A DNA stretch of 64,000 nt from Adenophora triphylla var. japonica (lineage: Eukaryota; Streptophyta; Magnoliopsida; Asterales; Campanulaceae). Positions within the stretch are counted from its first letter, which is position 1. The number at the start of each line of letters is the position of its first letter. Under the pieces are notes generated by a model. The model saw nothing but the letters and a program-made list of their open reading frames with translations, searched no databases and was not told where the DNA came from. The DNA is taken from positions 496,001-560,000 of the forward strand of contig JAFEMH010000925.1 of assembly GCA_022495995.1 (NCBI GenBank), in the 5' to 3' direction. The translations under genes were made by a program, and so were the position numbers. Of the stretch, positions 12,265-22,630 are shown one piece after another.

Positions 12265-12395
12265 AGTGCTACTCATATCACCAAGATGCATCTTCTTTTC
12301 GGAAGCTCATCCTATAAGGACTCCAAGGTTAAGCGTGCTTGACCTGGGGAAATTCTAGGATGGGTGACCCACTGGGAAGTTTCTCAGTGAGCACG
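12265..12395 (+). other. 5S rRNA-derived region in Cassandra LTR 2
   Basis: Same arrangement as in LTR 1: GGTTAAGCGTGCTTG at about 12328-12342 and CTAGGATGGGTGACC at about 12355-12369, then CTGGGAAGT. Box C in this copy is slightly closer to the canonical 5S sequence (CACTGGGAAG rather than CACCGGGAAG). Confidence 0.85.
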
Positions 12396-12654
12396 TAAGT
12401 GAGGACAACACGTGCTGGAAAGACTTGTGGTGGTTTGTGGGGATAGTCCGTCAAATCTGATAGCGTTCCGACCCGGTCTTCGGGCTCGGGGCGTTACACC
12501 ATCATTGGTAACCTCTCACTCCCTTACCTTGCATTATACTTGCTCTATGTGATTTAATTGCTCATTGCATTCATATATTGTCATCATATTGCTTGGGACT
12601 TGGTATTTGTTGTTAAAGATCCTAACTTTATTCATATCAATCACACCCCCTTTC

Positions 12655-13090
12655 CCTTTGCATCCTTTGCATGAAATAAGCATCATTTGTTCTTAAAAAT
12701 GTAATCTTTATATTCAAAGGTGCATCCTTTGCACCTAAAAATCCCTTTTTTACATAAAAATGTCATCTTTTTGCATCCTTTGCTCATAAAAATGCAATCT
12801 TTATATTCCAAATGCATCATTTGCACATAAAAATCATATCTTTATATTCAAATTGCATCCTTTGCACCCTAAAACCCATTTTCATGCATCCTTTGCATTA
12901 AAAGTCATTACTTTATCTTGAATTAGCATTCTTTTGTAATCTTTGTGCATCCTTTGCATATTAAATGCTAATTTCCCTCATAAAAATGCATCCTTTGCAT
13001 AAAAATCATTCCTTTAAAAACCAAAAAGCATCCTTTGCAATCAAAAGCATCCTTTGCACCAAAAAATGTCATCTTTTCACTAAAAATGTC
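12655..13090 (+). repeat. GCATCCTTTGCA-type dispersed repeats in the LTR
   Basis: GCATCCTTTGCA or close variants occur more than ten times, separated by AAAAATCAT- or AATGTCATCTTT-type spacers, in the R/U5 part of the 3' LTR. No coding or promoter signature was seen; it appears to be a degenerate tandem array. Confidence 0.75.
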
Positions 13091-13787
13091 ATTTTTACAT
13101 GCATTCCCCCATGTCCCCATTAGCAACCTTCGGTATGAACCGGTGTAAAGATCCTATCTTTATATCGTTTTTTCCATTAAAGGTGCCACAATCTCTTTAG
13201 AAAGGGATAAACCTTGAACCTATATCTCCGATTATCGCTTGAGACGAGCACGATGGCTCCCATATAAGCTCAATCGTCTCAAGGCGTAGGATTGATGGGC
13301 TAAGGTCACTCCTTTCCTAAAGAACCCCATTTTGGACTATAAAAGAGAGTCCTTCTCTCGATCACGCAAAGACCCAAGGTCAAATAGCGATGATCACAAG
13401 TCCAAGATGAGGACGGGATCAAAGTCCCGAACACATAAAAAATCCAAGGAATCCCGAGCGACAACCAACTAAATGGTTTGTACGTCCGGAAGACAACTTG
13501 GGACATTCCCCCCCTCTCTTTTCAACACATGCACACAAGAAAGCACGCAAGCAAGCACGAGAAATGGAATCTAGGGAGACTTGCTACGGCAAGGCACCTT
13601 GGGTGAACGGCGATCCGTTCTTTCCAAGGGGTAACTTAACCTCCGAACCCTAAAATCCTTTTTTTCAAGGTTTTGAGGAAATCAAAATGGCGTGGCGACT
13701 CCGTTTTTCAAATTAAACCGGATATTTTCAAACTCGCGTGAATCCGATCTAAAAAACAAAAATTTAAAATTCGGGCACACATTCACA

Positions 13788-14360
13788 AGGCCACAGTGTA
13801 ATGGACAAGTGGAAGCCGCCAACAAAAAATTTCTAGAGATTTTATGTAAGAATATAGAAAAGAGGGGAGGAGCTTGGTTGGAAGAATTGTCTACGGCTTT
13901 GTGGTATGTCAGAACAACGGTGAAGGGATCAACTGGAGAGACAGCCTTTGCATTGACTTATGGATCTGAGGCAATGGCTCCCGCGGAGATGGGTTTGCCT
14001 ACTCATAGGGTGACGTACTATGATGAAGTACTGAACGACGACAGAAGGTGTGGCGAGTTAGATCTCTGTGACGAGAAGAGGCTTAGAGCGAGATTGAGGA
14101 TGATCAACTATAAGCAAAGAATGAAGGCCCAGCACGACAAAAAGGTGAACAAGAGATCATTCGGTGTAGGAGATTGGGTGTTAAGGAGCCGTGAGGTTAA
14201 GGGTGCCACGGCGGGATTTGCAAAGCTAGATCCAAAGTGGGAGGGTCCCTTTCAGATTGCCAAGATTGTGCGAGAAGGGACTTATCATTTGAAGGAAGAG
14301 GGCGGCAAAGATGTCCCAAATGCTTGGAGTGTAGATCACCTCAAAAAATATTATCATTGA
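13788..14360 (+). pseudogene. Integrase C-terminal part, element C
   Basis: The sequence after the end of element A's LTR is open to the stop at 14360. It begins with PQCNGQVEAANK, which contains the third catalytic residue (Glu) of the DDE triad. TGETAFALTYGSEA and a GPFQIAKI-type C-terminal domain follow. The catalytic Asp residues and zinc finger are to the left of element A, outside the window, so the gene is disrupted by insertion, not by point mutation here. Confidence 0.85.
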
Positions 14361-15604
14361 AGAGATAAGGGTAATGTGTCTATTTAAAATCATTCTTATG
14401 AGAATCTTTTTCATAGTAATTTTGATGAACATATGGAGTTTTCATTCATAAATGAAAATTATAATATGTCTTTACTATGATGAATAAAATGAAGACATCA
14501 TGAATGGAAGTTATACACATTTTGAATATTTTGAATAAAATTAAAGTATGAAATTTTATGACTCAAATTTGTTTTGATTTCATTATATTTTGTTCTATAA
14601 AAATGTTTATGTTGTAAGTCGCATGGAGTAAAGTTGCCTAAAGACAACTTCACTTTTTCGATGGGAGTATAAGTATATGGTGATATCTCACCAAAGATAA
14701 GAAGATAAAAGGTTTTTGATGAATTATCAAAACAAAATGTAAGCCGCATGAAATTGTAAGGGAAAGAGAGTCTATCTCGCCTTTATGGCATGTAAAGATA
14801 TGACTATAAACATGAAAGTCCCATCTCGCCTGAATGGCATGTATATGGATGCGACTATAAACAAGAAAGTCTACGGACTATAAACATGAAAGTCCCATCT
14901 CGCCTGAATGGCATGTATATGGATGCGACTATAAACATGAAAGTCCCATCTCACCTGAATGGCATGTATATGGATGTGACTATAAACGAGAAAGTCTATA
15001 CCGACTATAAACGAGAAAGTCTATACCGACTATAAACGAGAAAGTCTATATTGACGATGAACAAGGAAAAGAGGCCCATCTCGCCTGAATGGCATGTAAA
15101 GATGCGGCATGCATGAAAGAAAGCACATCTCCCCTTAATGAAATGAAAAGATGTCGCTAAAAGGAAGAGGCATATATCTCGCCTGAATGGCATGAAAAGA
15201 GGTGGTTTAAGGAAAGATATGAAAGCAAAAAGAAGGAAATTATTCTAAGTAAGAATCGTGAAAAAAGCAAGGAAGGATCAAAAGAGAAACAAAGATCAAT
15301 GATAATATGAGTCGCGTTATATGCATTGTAAGCAAAGTCGCCTAAAGACGACTTCACTTTTTCGATGGGAGTATAAGTATGGGGTACCTGTCATGCAAAA
15401 TAATGATTTTTGATGAACTATCAAAACAAAATAGCAAAAGCGAGATATGATAATGAAGTAAAGCATAAAGATAAAAAAGGCATGCTCGAAGGCTGCGAAT
15501 TTACATTGTTCAGAGGCACACAGGCCCAAATAAAGAAAGCAAATTGTTTTTAGCCCCCAAAGCAAGTTACAAAAATTGATCAAAAGAAGCTAAGTACTAA
15601 AGCA
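14361..15604 (+). repeat. Post-pol spacer of element C with tandem repeats
   Basis: A unit of about 60 bp built on GACTATAAACATGAAAGTC, CATCTCGCCTGAATGGCATG and ATATGGATGCGAC recurs between about 14760 and 15130. A shorter 23-bp unit (CGACTATAAACGAGAAAGTC) occurs at 14995-15050. A longer direct repeat, with TTCACTTTTTCGATGGGAGT, is at about 14640-14740 and 15340-15440. No gene is seen. Confidence 0.7.
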
Positions 15605-18592
15605 GAATCAAGTTGAAGCATTTGGTTCATCAGTTGGTGCGGGTTGAGTGGAACTTGAGGTCGCAAGAGCGAGAGCCTTGGCATCATCCAAAAGTTTATG
15701 TTTATGTTCCAGTTGATTATTCCATAAAGTAAGAACATTTGGAACTTGAAGAGGAGTGGGAGTCCAAGGCGACTTACCCAATAGTGCATCTTCTTCTGCA
15801 AGGTCCTTAAGTTCATCAGGCGAATAGGGAACCATAGGATGACCGCGGCGGCATATCTCGCTGAAAATTGGCTCTGAACCCCACTTGGCGAGTCGCTCGA
15901 TTGTAATGGCGGGGATTTCTGAGACATCCGCGGCAGCAGCCCGCATGACTTGTAGAGAGTTTTGGTCGCCAATGTCAATGATATCATCTTTGAGTTTGGT
16001 CACGTCAGCATTAAGGGAAGTGATTTCAGCGATTTTCCCTGTCAGTTCTTCTCGCAGCTTGGCTATCTCGCCTTGAAAGAATTGAGTATCAGCGGCATGA
16101 GTCTTCTTTAAAGTCTCATTCTCGCTCAGAAGCTTGGCGGCATTCTCCTTGGAAGAAGTAAGTTTAGTAGAAGCCTTGTTGAGGTCGGTTTTGGCGATAT
16201 TGAGCTCTGTGTTGACGGTCTCGAGCTGATTTTGAGAAGTAACTAAGTCAGTCTTCAATTTATCTCACTCTCCCTCCAAGTTGGTGATAGTTGCATCTCG
16301 CCTTCCGACTCTACCGCGAAGGGTGTCCTTATCTTTCCGTAAAATTTGATTGGCAATGTCTAGCTTGGCCAGATCTTTAGTAAGGAGATGATTTTTCTCA
16401 GTTATGCCCATGATGGAAGCCCCAAGCTTAAGAAAAAAGAAAGGTTAAGTTGAAGGAAAAAATGAACAAAGTTGCAATTTCTTAAGAAATGGAAGAGCGA
16501 CATACCAGTGAAAAGTGAATTCCAGCTTGGCAAGCGGCATGGTCCACGTCCATGTCTGTTACTCGCTGAACTTGGATCGGGTCGCTGGCGCGAATTATGG
16601 CAGAGCTGCCTATCAAACTCTCTTCAATGCCGCGATTTTCGTTGATTAATCCCTTTAAGCAGGGGACTTTGGTAGCCTCCTTGCTAAGCTCATAGAGCCC
16701 TTCAAAATCAGTGGGCATCAAAAAATTCTCTCGGAGCCAACTGGGGGTTGGAAGAGAAAGAGAAGCACTTGGGTCGCGGGGAGTTGAAGGAGAGTTAGAG
16801 GTATTGGTTAGGTCACAAATTTCAACTCCATGAGATGGAGGAGGGACATCACCTTGGTTAGGCTCATTTGCATCACCCGCAGGAGCGGGAGAGTTGGTTG
16901 GAACGGAATCAGGAAGAGGAGTATTAATGGCTTCTTCAATGGGGACATTTTCAGATTGCGGGATGGAAGTTGGCGGAACAAAGGTTTGCGGGGCATTGCC
17001 TTCAGTGGAAGGAATGACTTGGATAGGAGAAAGGACTTGAGTAGATGGAGTAACTTGAGTTGGAGCAGGGTTTGGCGGGATAGTCTCTGGAGCAGGAGGA
17101 GCGACACTGGGTAAAATCGCAGCGAGTCTTTTTTGTCGCTTGGCTCAAGAATCTGGATTAGTAGGCTTAGCTCTAGCCTTGGATGGATTTTGGGATTTTT
17201 CCAAAGCGATTTCTTCTTTATCAGTCCCATCGAGGGATAGTGGCAAGGGAAGATTCGCGGGAAGAGCAGCGAGTTCACCATCTCGGGCGCTGGCAATTCT
17301 TTTCATCCTTTTGTCAGTTTCAAGGTTGGCGTTCTGGCGGCTTTCCATGGTCTTAGCTTGATGATCTGGAGATAAAGAGAAGGAAATTTACAGTTAAAGT
17401 TATTCAAATATAAACCAAATTGAGAAAAAGGATAAGGCTAAAGAAGAGACATACAAAGAACTGTATTCATGGCGGGACAATTACGAGTACCCTTGCATGA
17501 CTGGCACTCATGAGCATATTTGTTGTCCGTATGCCGCTCCCATCCATCAAAGTAAGCGTGATTTATCGGAACCCGCGGCGGGAGGATAGGTAAGTTATCC
17601 GCAATCCCAACTTGATCGAGAAGGGCTCTATCTCGCAAAATCCCTCTCCAGGAGATGAGAGGTTGGGGTGTGCCATCAGGAAAATCCACGGGAAGGGTAA
17701 CAAGAGCACGAATAGCGGCAATAAGGGCATTGTCGCCAACCACGGAGGCATCTTTTGTTTCAACTTGAGGTTTGATGGGATAGAGATCGGCGGGATGTGA
17801 CCACCCAACGCGAGAAACAATGAAGAGTGGGTCGTTCAGCCATTCATGAACTTTGGCGGGCAAGGGAGTAAGGACTTTGGGGCCTCGCTGGTATTGGAGG
17901 GAAAGGCGGGTTTCTTCTATCCCATTCTCAAGTTTATTGGTTTGCTTATATCATTTTAATAAAGTAATTAAGGAGGTAACAGTGGGTTCCTTTCGTAAGC
18001 CGCGACAGATAGCAATAAAGGCAGTGATTATCCTAATGGCATTGGGATGAATCTCAGTAATCATGGCTTGTGCCTTATATAGAATTTCACAAAGAAAAGG
18101 ATCAAGGGGAATCCTAAGGCCAGCTTTAAGTTGTGAAGGAAAAACAACTATGCCGTCTCGCATTTCTCTCAGATGGGCGAGGGAAGTGTTTCCTTGATAG
18201 TCAGAGATGCGATAAATGGAAGGATCAATGTTGTATAGAGTATGCCAAGTTGTGATGGGATTAGGTATGAGAGAACTTGTGTCGGGAGCGAGAGAAGATC
18301 CCGCTTCAGCATGAGCGGGATTGATAAAGAGGTTACCTTCAACCAAGTTCAAATTTTGAACCCTTGTAGGAGGGGGATTGTTTGATGTAGCTGCGGGAGA
18401 AGAGGTTGCTTCGTCAGCCATCTCGCTCTGATCACTGGAAGAAGAAGAAGAAAGGACAGATTTATAATGTATCCTACGTTTGGAAAAAGGGTCAGCGACA
18501 CATTGGGATTCAGATGAGTCGCTTAAATTGGGGTCATACTTATCTTTGATAAATCGGACTAGTTCTTTGTGGGAAGTAAAAATATGGGACAT
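15605..18592 (-). pseudogene. Antisense gene of element C, PF04195-like with coiled coil
   Basis: Three exons read on the minus strand: 18592 to about 17455; about 17363-16506; about 16427-15605. Exon 1 has the VVFPSQLKAGLRIPLDPF and HPNAIRIITAF features I associate with the 'putative gypsy type transposon' family (PF04195). Exon 2 is a proline-rich linker. Exon 3 is a long heptad-type coiled coil followed by a Ser/Thr/Pro tail. The full product would be roughly 900 residues. Frames are continuous except for isolated TGA stops at about 17952, 17143 and 16265, at least the first plausibly a mutated TGG. A TATA box for it lies at 37663-37670, now separated from it by element B. Its function is unknown. 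Confidence 0.65.
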
Positions 18593-18736
18593 AGGGGATG
18601 AAGGGGGAAGAAAGAAGCGGCCACCCAGTTTTCAACAAGTAACCTAACTATGTCGGCCTTGGACAATCTCGCCCAAGTAGTTCGCAGGCGTCTGTATAAG
18701 CCGCCTGAAACTTGACACCTACCATATCTAACCCGC

Positions 18737-18741
18737 CTAGC
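18737..18741 (+). repeat. Target-site duplication of element B, left copy
   Basis: CTAGC here is repeated exactly at 37239-37243, flanking TG...CA element ends. A 5-bp duplication is the expected size for Ty3/gypsy integration. Confidence 0.9.
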
Positions 18742-20220
18742 TGTAAGTACCCCATCTGGATCACCCTCTTCCGAGCACATGGGAAACACCGCAGACTCAC
18801 AAACGCAGTCTCGAAGACCTCTGACACTCAAAACCCTCAAAAACCCCAAGCCAAACCAAGGAAGAAACCTTTCTGGGATAAAAAGGGACAAAAGGACCTT
18901 TTGGGAATTATTCAGAAATCAGAAAAGCATAAATGGTCCGTACGGACCTCTTTGCTGCAATGATTACTGAATCCCCTTAAAGTCCAACTTATTCCCTCAA
19001 ATCCCGGAGAACATCATTACTGGAATGCATGGTTGGTCCGTACGGACCTCTTTGCATGCTGAGATGGTCCGTACGGACCTTATTGCACCCAGACATAATG
19101 ATTTCAAAATCTTCTTCATCATCACAGATTCCCTCAAATCGAGGAATACCAAAAATTTGGATTACCTGCAAGGTCCGTACGGACCTCTTTGCAGATTTCC
19201 TACACTATAAATAGAGGGCTCCCCCTCCCTCATTTTCACACATTTCCCTCTTCTCTCCTCTCCCCTCAGCCTTCAGGCTCCCCTCTAAAACCCTTCGGGG
19301 CACTCCCGGCCCCTTTCGGATCCTTCCGAGGCCTTCCGAGCCCCCTTGTGGTGCTCCGAAGCCTCTCCGAGCGCTCCCGCGACGCTCCCGCGCTGCCCCG
19401 AGGCACTCTCGAGGTACTCTGAGGCCCCTCGTGGTACTCCGAGGCCTTGCCTGGTATTTCCCGAGGCGTCCCGGCTCTTTCCGAGTCAAACCGGCAATCC
19501 CAACCCACGCCGAACCTCTGCCCGAATCCAACCAACGATTCTAACGCACGCCGAACCTCTGCTCGAATCCAACCAACGATTCCAACGCACGCCGAACCTC
19601 TGCCCGAGTGATCCCTGCGATCCCAACGCACGCCGAAACTCTGTCCGCAGACAACCGGCACATCCCGAAGCAATCCCGGTCCGTACCGAAACACTATTTC
19701 ATCCTCAGACACTATTCCCCAGCGGAAGACAGACACGAACCAACATTGTTAAGGCTTCCTTCCTATACTATTTCAATACATTTCAATAAAGCAGTGTACA
19801 ATGTAGACATCCGACACAACATGCATTTTTAAAAAGCACATACACACACACAACAGTTAAAAAATATTAGGGGTATTCGAAAGACTCGTTTTACGAGGCA
19901 ACTCGGGTGAGCTCTAAGATTCTAATATTCTCTTCCCGAGGAGTCATCTGACCTCCGAACTCAAAAATCTCATCACACAACAAAAACAGTTTATTTTTAA
20001 ACTGATGTCCTTTTTCAATGTTTTGGGCTTAATAAAAACGGCGTGGCGACTCTACAAGCAAAACACAGCGAGACACCTCCAACGCACCGCAAAACGGAAT
20101 AAGCCAGATGCCGGGGCGCGAACGCGCTGCCTATCGTATCCGGGCGACATTCCCGAACGCGACCAAACGCGAGGCGTGCCGGGGCCAAATCCGCGCGCGA
20201 GCCGGATCCGGGTAGTTTCA
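18742..20220 (+). mobile_element. 5' LTR of element B
   Basis: 1,479 bp from TGTAAGTACCCC to GTAGTTTCA. It differs from the 3' LTR only at scattered positions (one is a missing A near the start, CCCCATCTGG versus CCCCAATCTGG). U3 carries four copies of a 14-bp palindrome before TATAAATA at 19206. U5 contains GGCGTGGCGACTC, resembling the start of the primer site. Confidence 0.93.
18935..19213 (+). promoter_or_regulatory. LTR promoter of element B: four palindromes and TATA box
   Basis: The perfect palindrome GGTCCGTACGGACC occurs at 18935-18948, 19035-19048, 19066-19079 and 19172-19185, three of the copies followed by TCTTTGC. The middle two start 31 bp apart. TATAAATA is at 19206-19213, 20 bp after the last palindrome. 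Confidence 0.8.
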
Positions 20221-20222
20221 GT

Positions 20223-20240
20223 TGGCAACTCCGCTGGGGA
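20223..20240 (+). other. Primer binding site of element B
   Basis: TGGCAACTCCGCTGGGGA starts two bases after the LTR's terminal CA. It begins with TGG, complementary to a tRNA 3' CCA end. I cannot name the tRNA from sequence alone; Ogre/Tat elements have been described as using tRNA-Arg. Confidence 0.7.
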
Positions 20241-21547
20241 ATAGTTGTTTTAAAAAAAAATTTAAACAAAACAAAAGATTTTTTTAAAACAATGATGAGG
20301 GTCAAACTTTCATTTTACCCCTTTCTTTAACTGTTGTGTGTGTGTGCATGTGTTTTACTTTTTTATTTACAAAAAAAATAAAAATACAAAAAATGCATCA
20401 ATATACATCTGTGCATACATTTAAAATTCTTCGAAAAACTTCTGTTTTACTCAGAAAAAGAATTTTAGAGACCGCACACTACTCGCACTGCTGCCTCGAT
20501 TACATCGCACACTACTCACACTGCTGCCTCGGTTACACCGCACGCTACGCGCACTGCTGCCTCGGATACTCTGCACACTACAACCCTTAACCTGGAGTGG
20601 TCTCAGTTGCAGTCCATTTGGTCTTCCTAGGCCTCTTGGATGCGCACGGGATCATTCCAAACATCCCATCCTAGCCAAGCGTCAACCCTGCACGTTTGAG
20701 TCTTGAGTCACACTCTGTCCAGACTCGGTTGGTTTTTACCCAGTCCGTGTCATACAGCCTGGATACATATCCCATGTCGGCCATTTTCTGAGTCGAATCT
20801 TGGAGCTCAAGATCCCTTGCGCAAGCAAAGCAATGAATGGTCATGCTAAAATCTTGACCTGATCTTGATTTTCCGAAGCTACACCCAGACGATGTTCCGT
20901 CCCGAATATACATCCATGCCTACATGACACCATGTCATCAAGCCTTTAATACGTCATCCATGACGATATGACCCGGCCAACGCCTAACGTCACAGATCCC
21001 TTGCGCAAGCAAGGTAAAGAGAGGTCATGCAGAACTCTTGACCCGATCTTGACTCAATGGCCGGCTCGGTTCACTATTCACATGGTTAACGCATTAAAAC
21101 GAACATGACAGGCTCGGTCCTTAGGTTCGATTTTTCTTTTAGGCCGGTGGAAACCGCTTGCCCTATAGGACCCTCGCCCGGGCCGTCCACCCCGGGATGT
21201 CGAAATACAGTGCAAAACGAGGGACTTATAGCTGCACAGATGGTCTCCACTGACCCAGGATCTAGCATAGTTGCGAAAAAGAAGAGCAATCTTTTCCAAC
21301 CTACCTAGGACTCTGAGAAAACACGTTTTAAGTAAATTAAAACAAAAAAAAAAAGCGGAAACCGCATTGTCACGTGAGCTTTCCCCCTCTTTATCCCGAA
21401 AGGCCTTCCCGTGTCTAAACCTTGCCCATCACCCCCTCCAGCGAACCGAGAGTGATCAAGAATACCCGGGAACTACTCTCCCCGTGTCAAAGCCGCAAGA
21501 TCCAACATCCTCCCCACCGCAGTCACCAGGGATTCTGTCATCTCCCC
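20241..21547 (+). other. Leader of element B
   Basis: Untranslated region between primer site and gag start. Three copies of a unit of about 39 bp containing ACTGCTGCCTCG lie at about 20468-20583. A block with AGATCCCTTGCGCAAGCAA is duplicated at about 20808-20868 and 20991-21055. No open frame with recognisable content is present. Confidence 0.6.
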
Positions 21548-22630
21548 ATGGCCAAGTCAGTGGATAACAACGAGGAAAATGGGACCTTACCCCCGAGAAA
21601 TTTCCCAACAATGGAGGAAATTTGGCAAGTCATCATGACTATTGAGAAATGCCAAGGTGAACAACAAGCCTGGGTTGAAGGTGCCATGCACCACTTTGGG
21701 ACATTAGCCACCCAACCACCTGGGGCTTCCAAAGTCATGCCCGCTCCTGCAGCTTCTAACATCTCTCATTGTCTCCCAGAAGTCAACCTGTTGCCCTCGT
21801 ACGAGCCATGCAGTTACGACGTAAAGCCACAAGACCCCCCGGGGGAAAACATGCCCATTCAGCCTCCTGAGGTCCCGGTACCACCGCCGAACAACGAACA
21901 CATCTGGTGGGACGTCTGCGATTGCACTGCTTGTCTGGAAATGGAATTCCAAGATGAAATGAACGAGGGCCGCCCTCGAAGAAAGAAGAAACCCTCTTCT
22001 CAACAAAAACTGAAGAAGAGATACGAATCCGGTGACCCCACAGTCGGAACCCTCGGAGAACCCTCAGGAAAGTTTGACTACTACGTCATCTACTCCAGAA
22101 AATCTCCTCCGCCTAGCTCTGCACAAGGCCACGGCAACGTCTGCGCCATGATCTGCTGGGACGAGCTCCGAACCGCCACCAATGGCCCAAAGGTCCAGAT
22201 ACCTCAACCCCTGTCTTGGGAGGATCTCAAAGCCACTGTTGATGCTTCCACAAGAACTATGACGGTGAACGAATTAAAATGCGCAGTCTGGCCCTACGCC
22301 AATCAAGGCCCTCTCATGACAGAAATAGGAGAGACAAGCAAAGCAGCAAAGCCAGAGGTGAACGTTCTAACGCGTTCCGGTCAAATCCCGACGAATCCTC
22401 CACGGGCAGACAAAAGGCCAGCCATACCTGAGCCACGAACTGAAAAGGGGCCCTATGCCAAAGAAGCCGAAACCCTTGACCCGAAAGCTGAAGATCATGT
22501 CTTAACTCACCAAGCGTACTCAGCTAACATCTCGCTCTGGTCTTTACTCACTTCATCTTACCCGCACAAACTCAAGTTGGAAGAAAGTCTCGGCCTGCAC
22601 CATGGTTCCCATCACCGTGACACCCGATGA
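21548..22630 (+). pseudogene. Gag-region remnant of element B
   Basis: The most natural start is the ATG at 21548 within a longer frame. The translation has a short helical N-terminus (MEEIWQVIMTIEKC), a proline-rich stretch, a basic stretch (RPRRKKK) and, near the end, NVLTRSGQI, which in this lineage precedes the protease. I see no canonical gag core and no CCHC zinc knuckle, so the middle of gag is probably deleted. The frame ends at 22630, just where the protease segment starts in another frame. Confidence 0.6.

Larger units (their letters stand above)
11750..12498 (+). mobile_element. Cassandra TRIM retrotransposon, complete
   Basis: Two near-identical direct repeats at 11750-12033 (284 bp) and 12213-12498 (286 bp) begin TGTGGCGCCC and end GCGTTACA. 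The initiator tRNA-Met primer site TGGTATCAGAGC is at 12036-12047, two bases after the first LTR. A purine tract, AAGTGGGGAGAT, is at 12201-12212. The 5-bp target duplication CCATC is at 11745-11749 and 12499-12503. The internal domain is only 179 bp and non-coding. LTRs carrying 5S-rRNA-like sequence define the known Cassandra family, which has no protein genes and depends on other elements. It inserted into the LTR of element A. Confidence 0.93.
1..13787 (+). mobile_element. Tat-type Ty3/gypsy retrotransposon A (left part outside window)
   Basis: Order: end of 5' LTR (1-591), pol (to 4776), two antisense genes (5410-10050), a repeat-rich tract, then the 3' LTR (11269-13787). The two LTR ends match: 1-591 aligns with about 13190-13787. 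No primer binding site, gag or protease follows the 5' LTR, which is joined almost directly to pol-related coding sequence, so an internal deletion is inferred. Dual RNase H domains place it in the Tat lineage. It sits inside the integrase gene of element C. The left target duplication is outside the window and could not be tested. Confidence 0.85.
11269..13787 (+). mobile_element. 3' LTR of element A, carrying a nested TRIM
   Basis: It begins TGTAAGTACCC and ends CACATTCACA. Without the 749-bp Cassandra insertion and one target-site copy it would be about 1,765 bp. U3 has two palindromic motifs, then TATAAATA at 11552-11559. The end matches the 5' LTR fragment at 1-591. It is followed directly by integrase coding sequence of element C. 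Confidence 0.85.

Noticed and set aside
11800..12395. Functional 5S rRNA genes
   Set aside because: Only the box A and box C blocks are well conserved; the rest has diverged, and both lie inside Cassandra LTRs.
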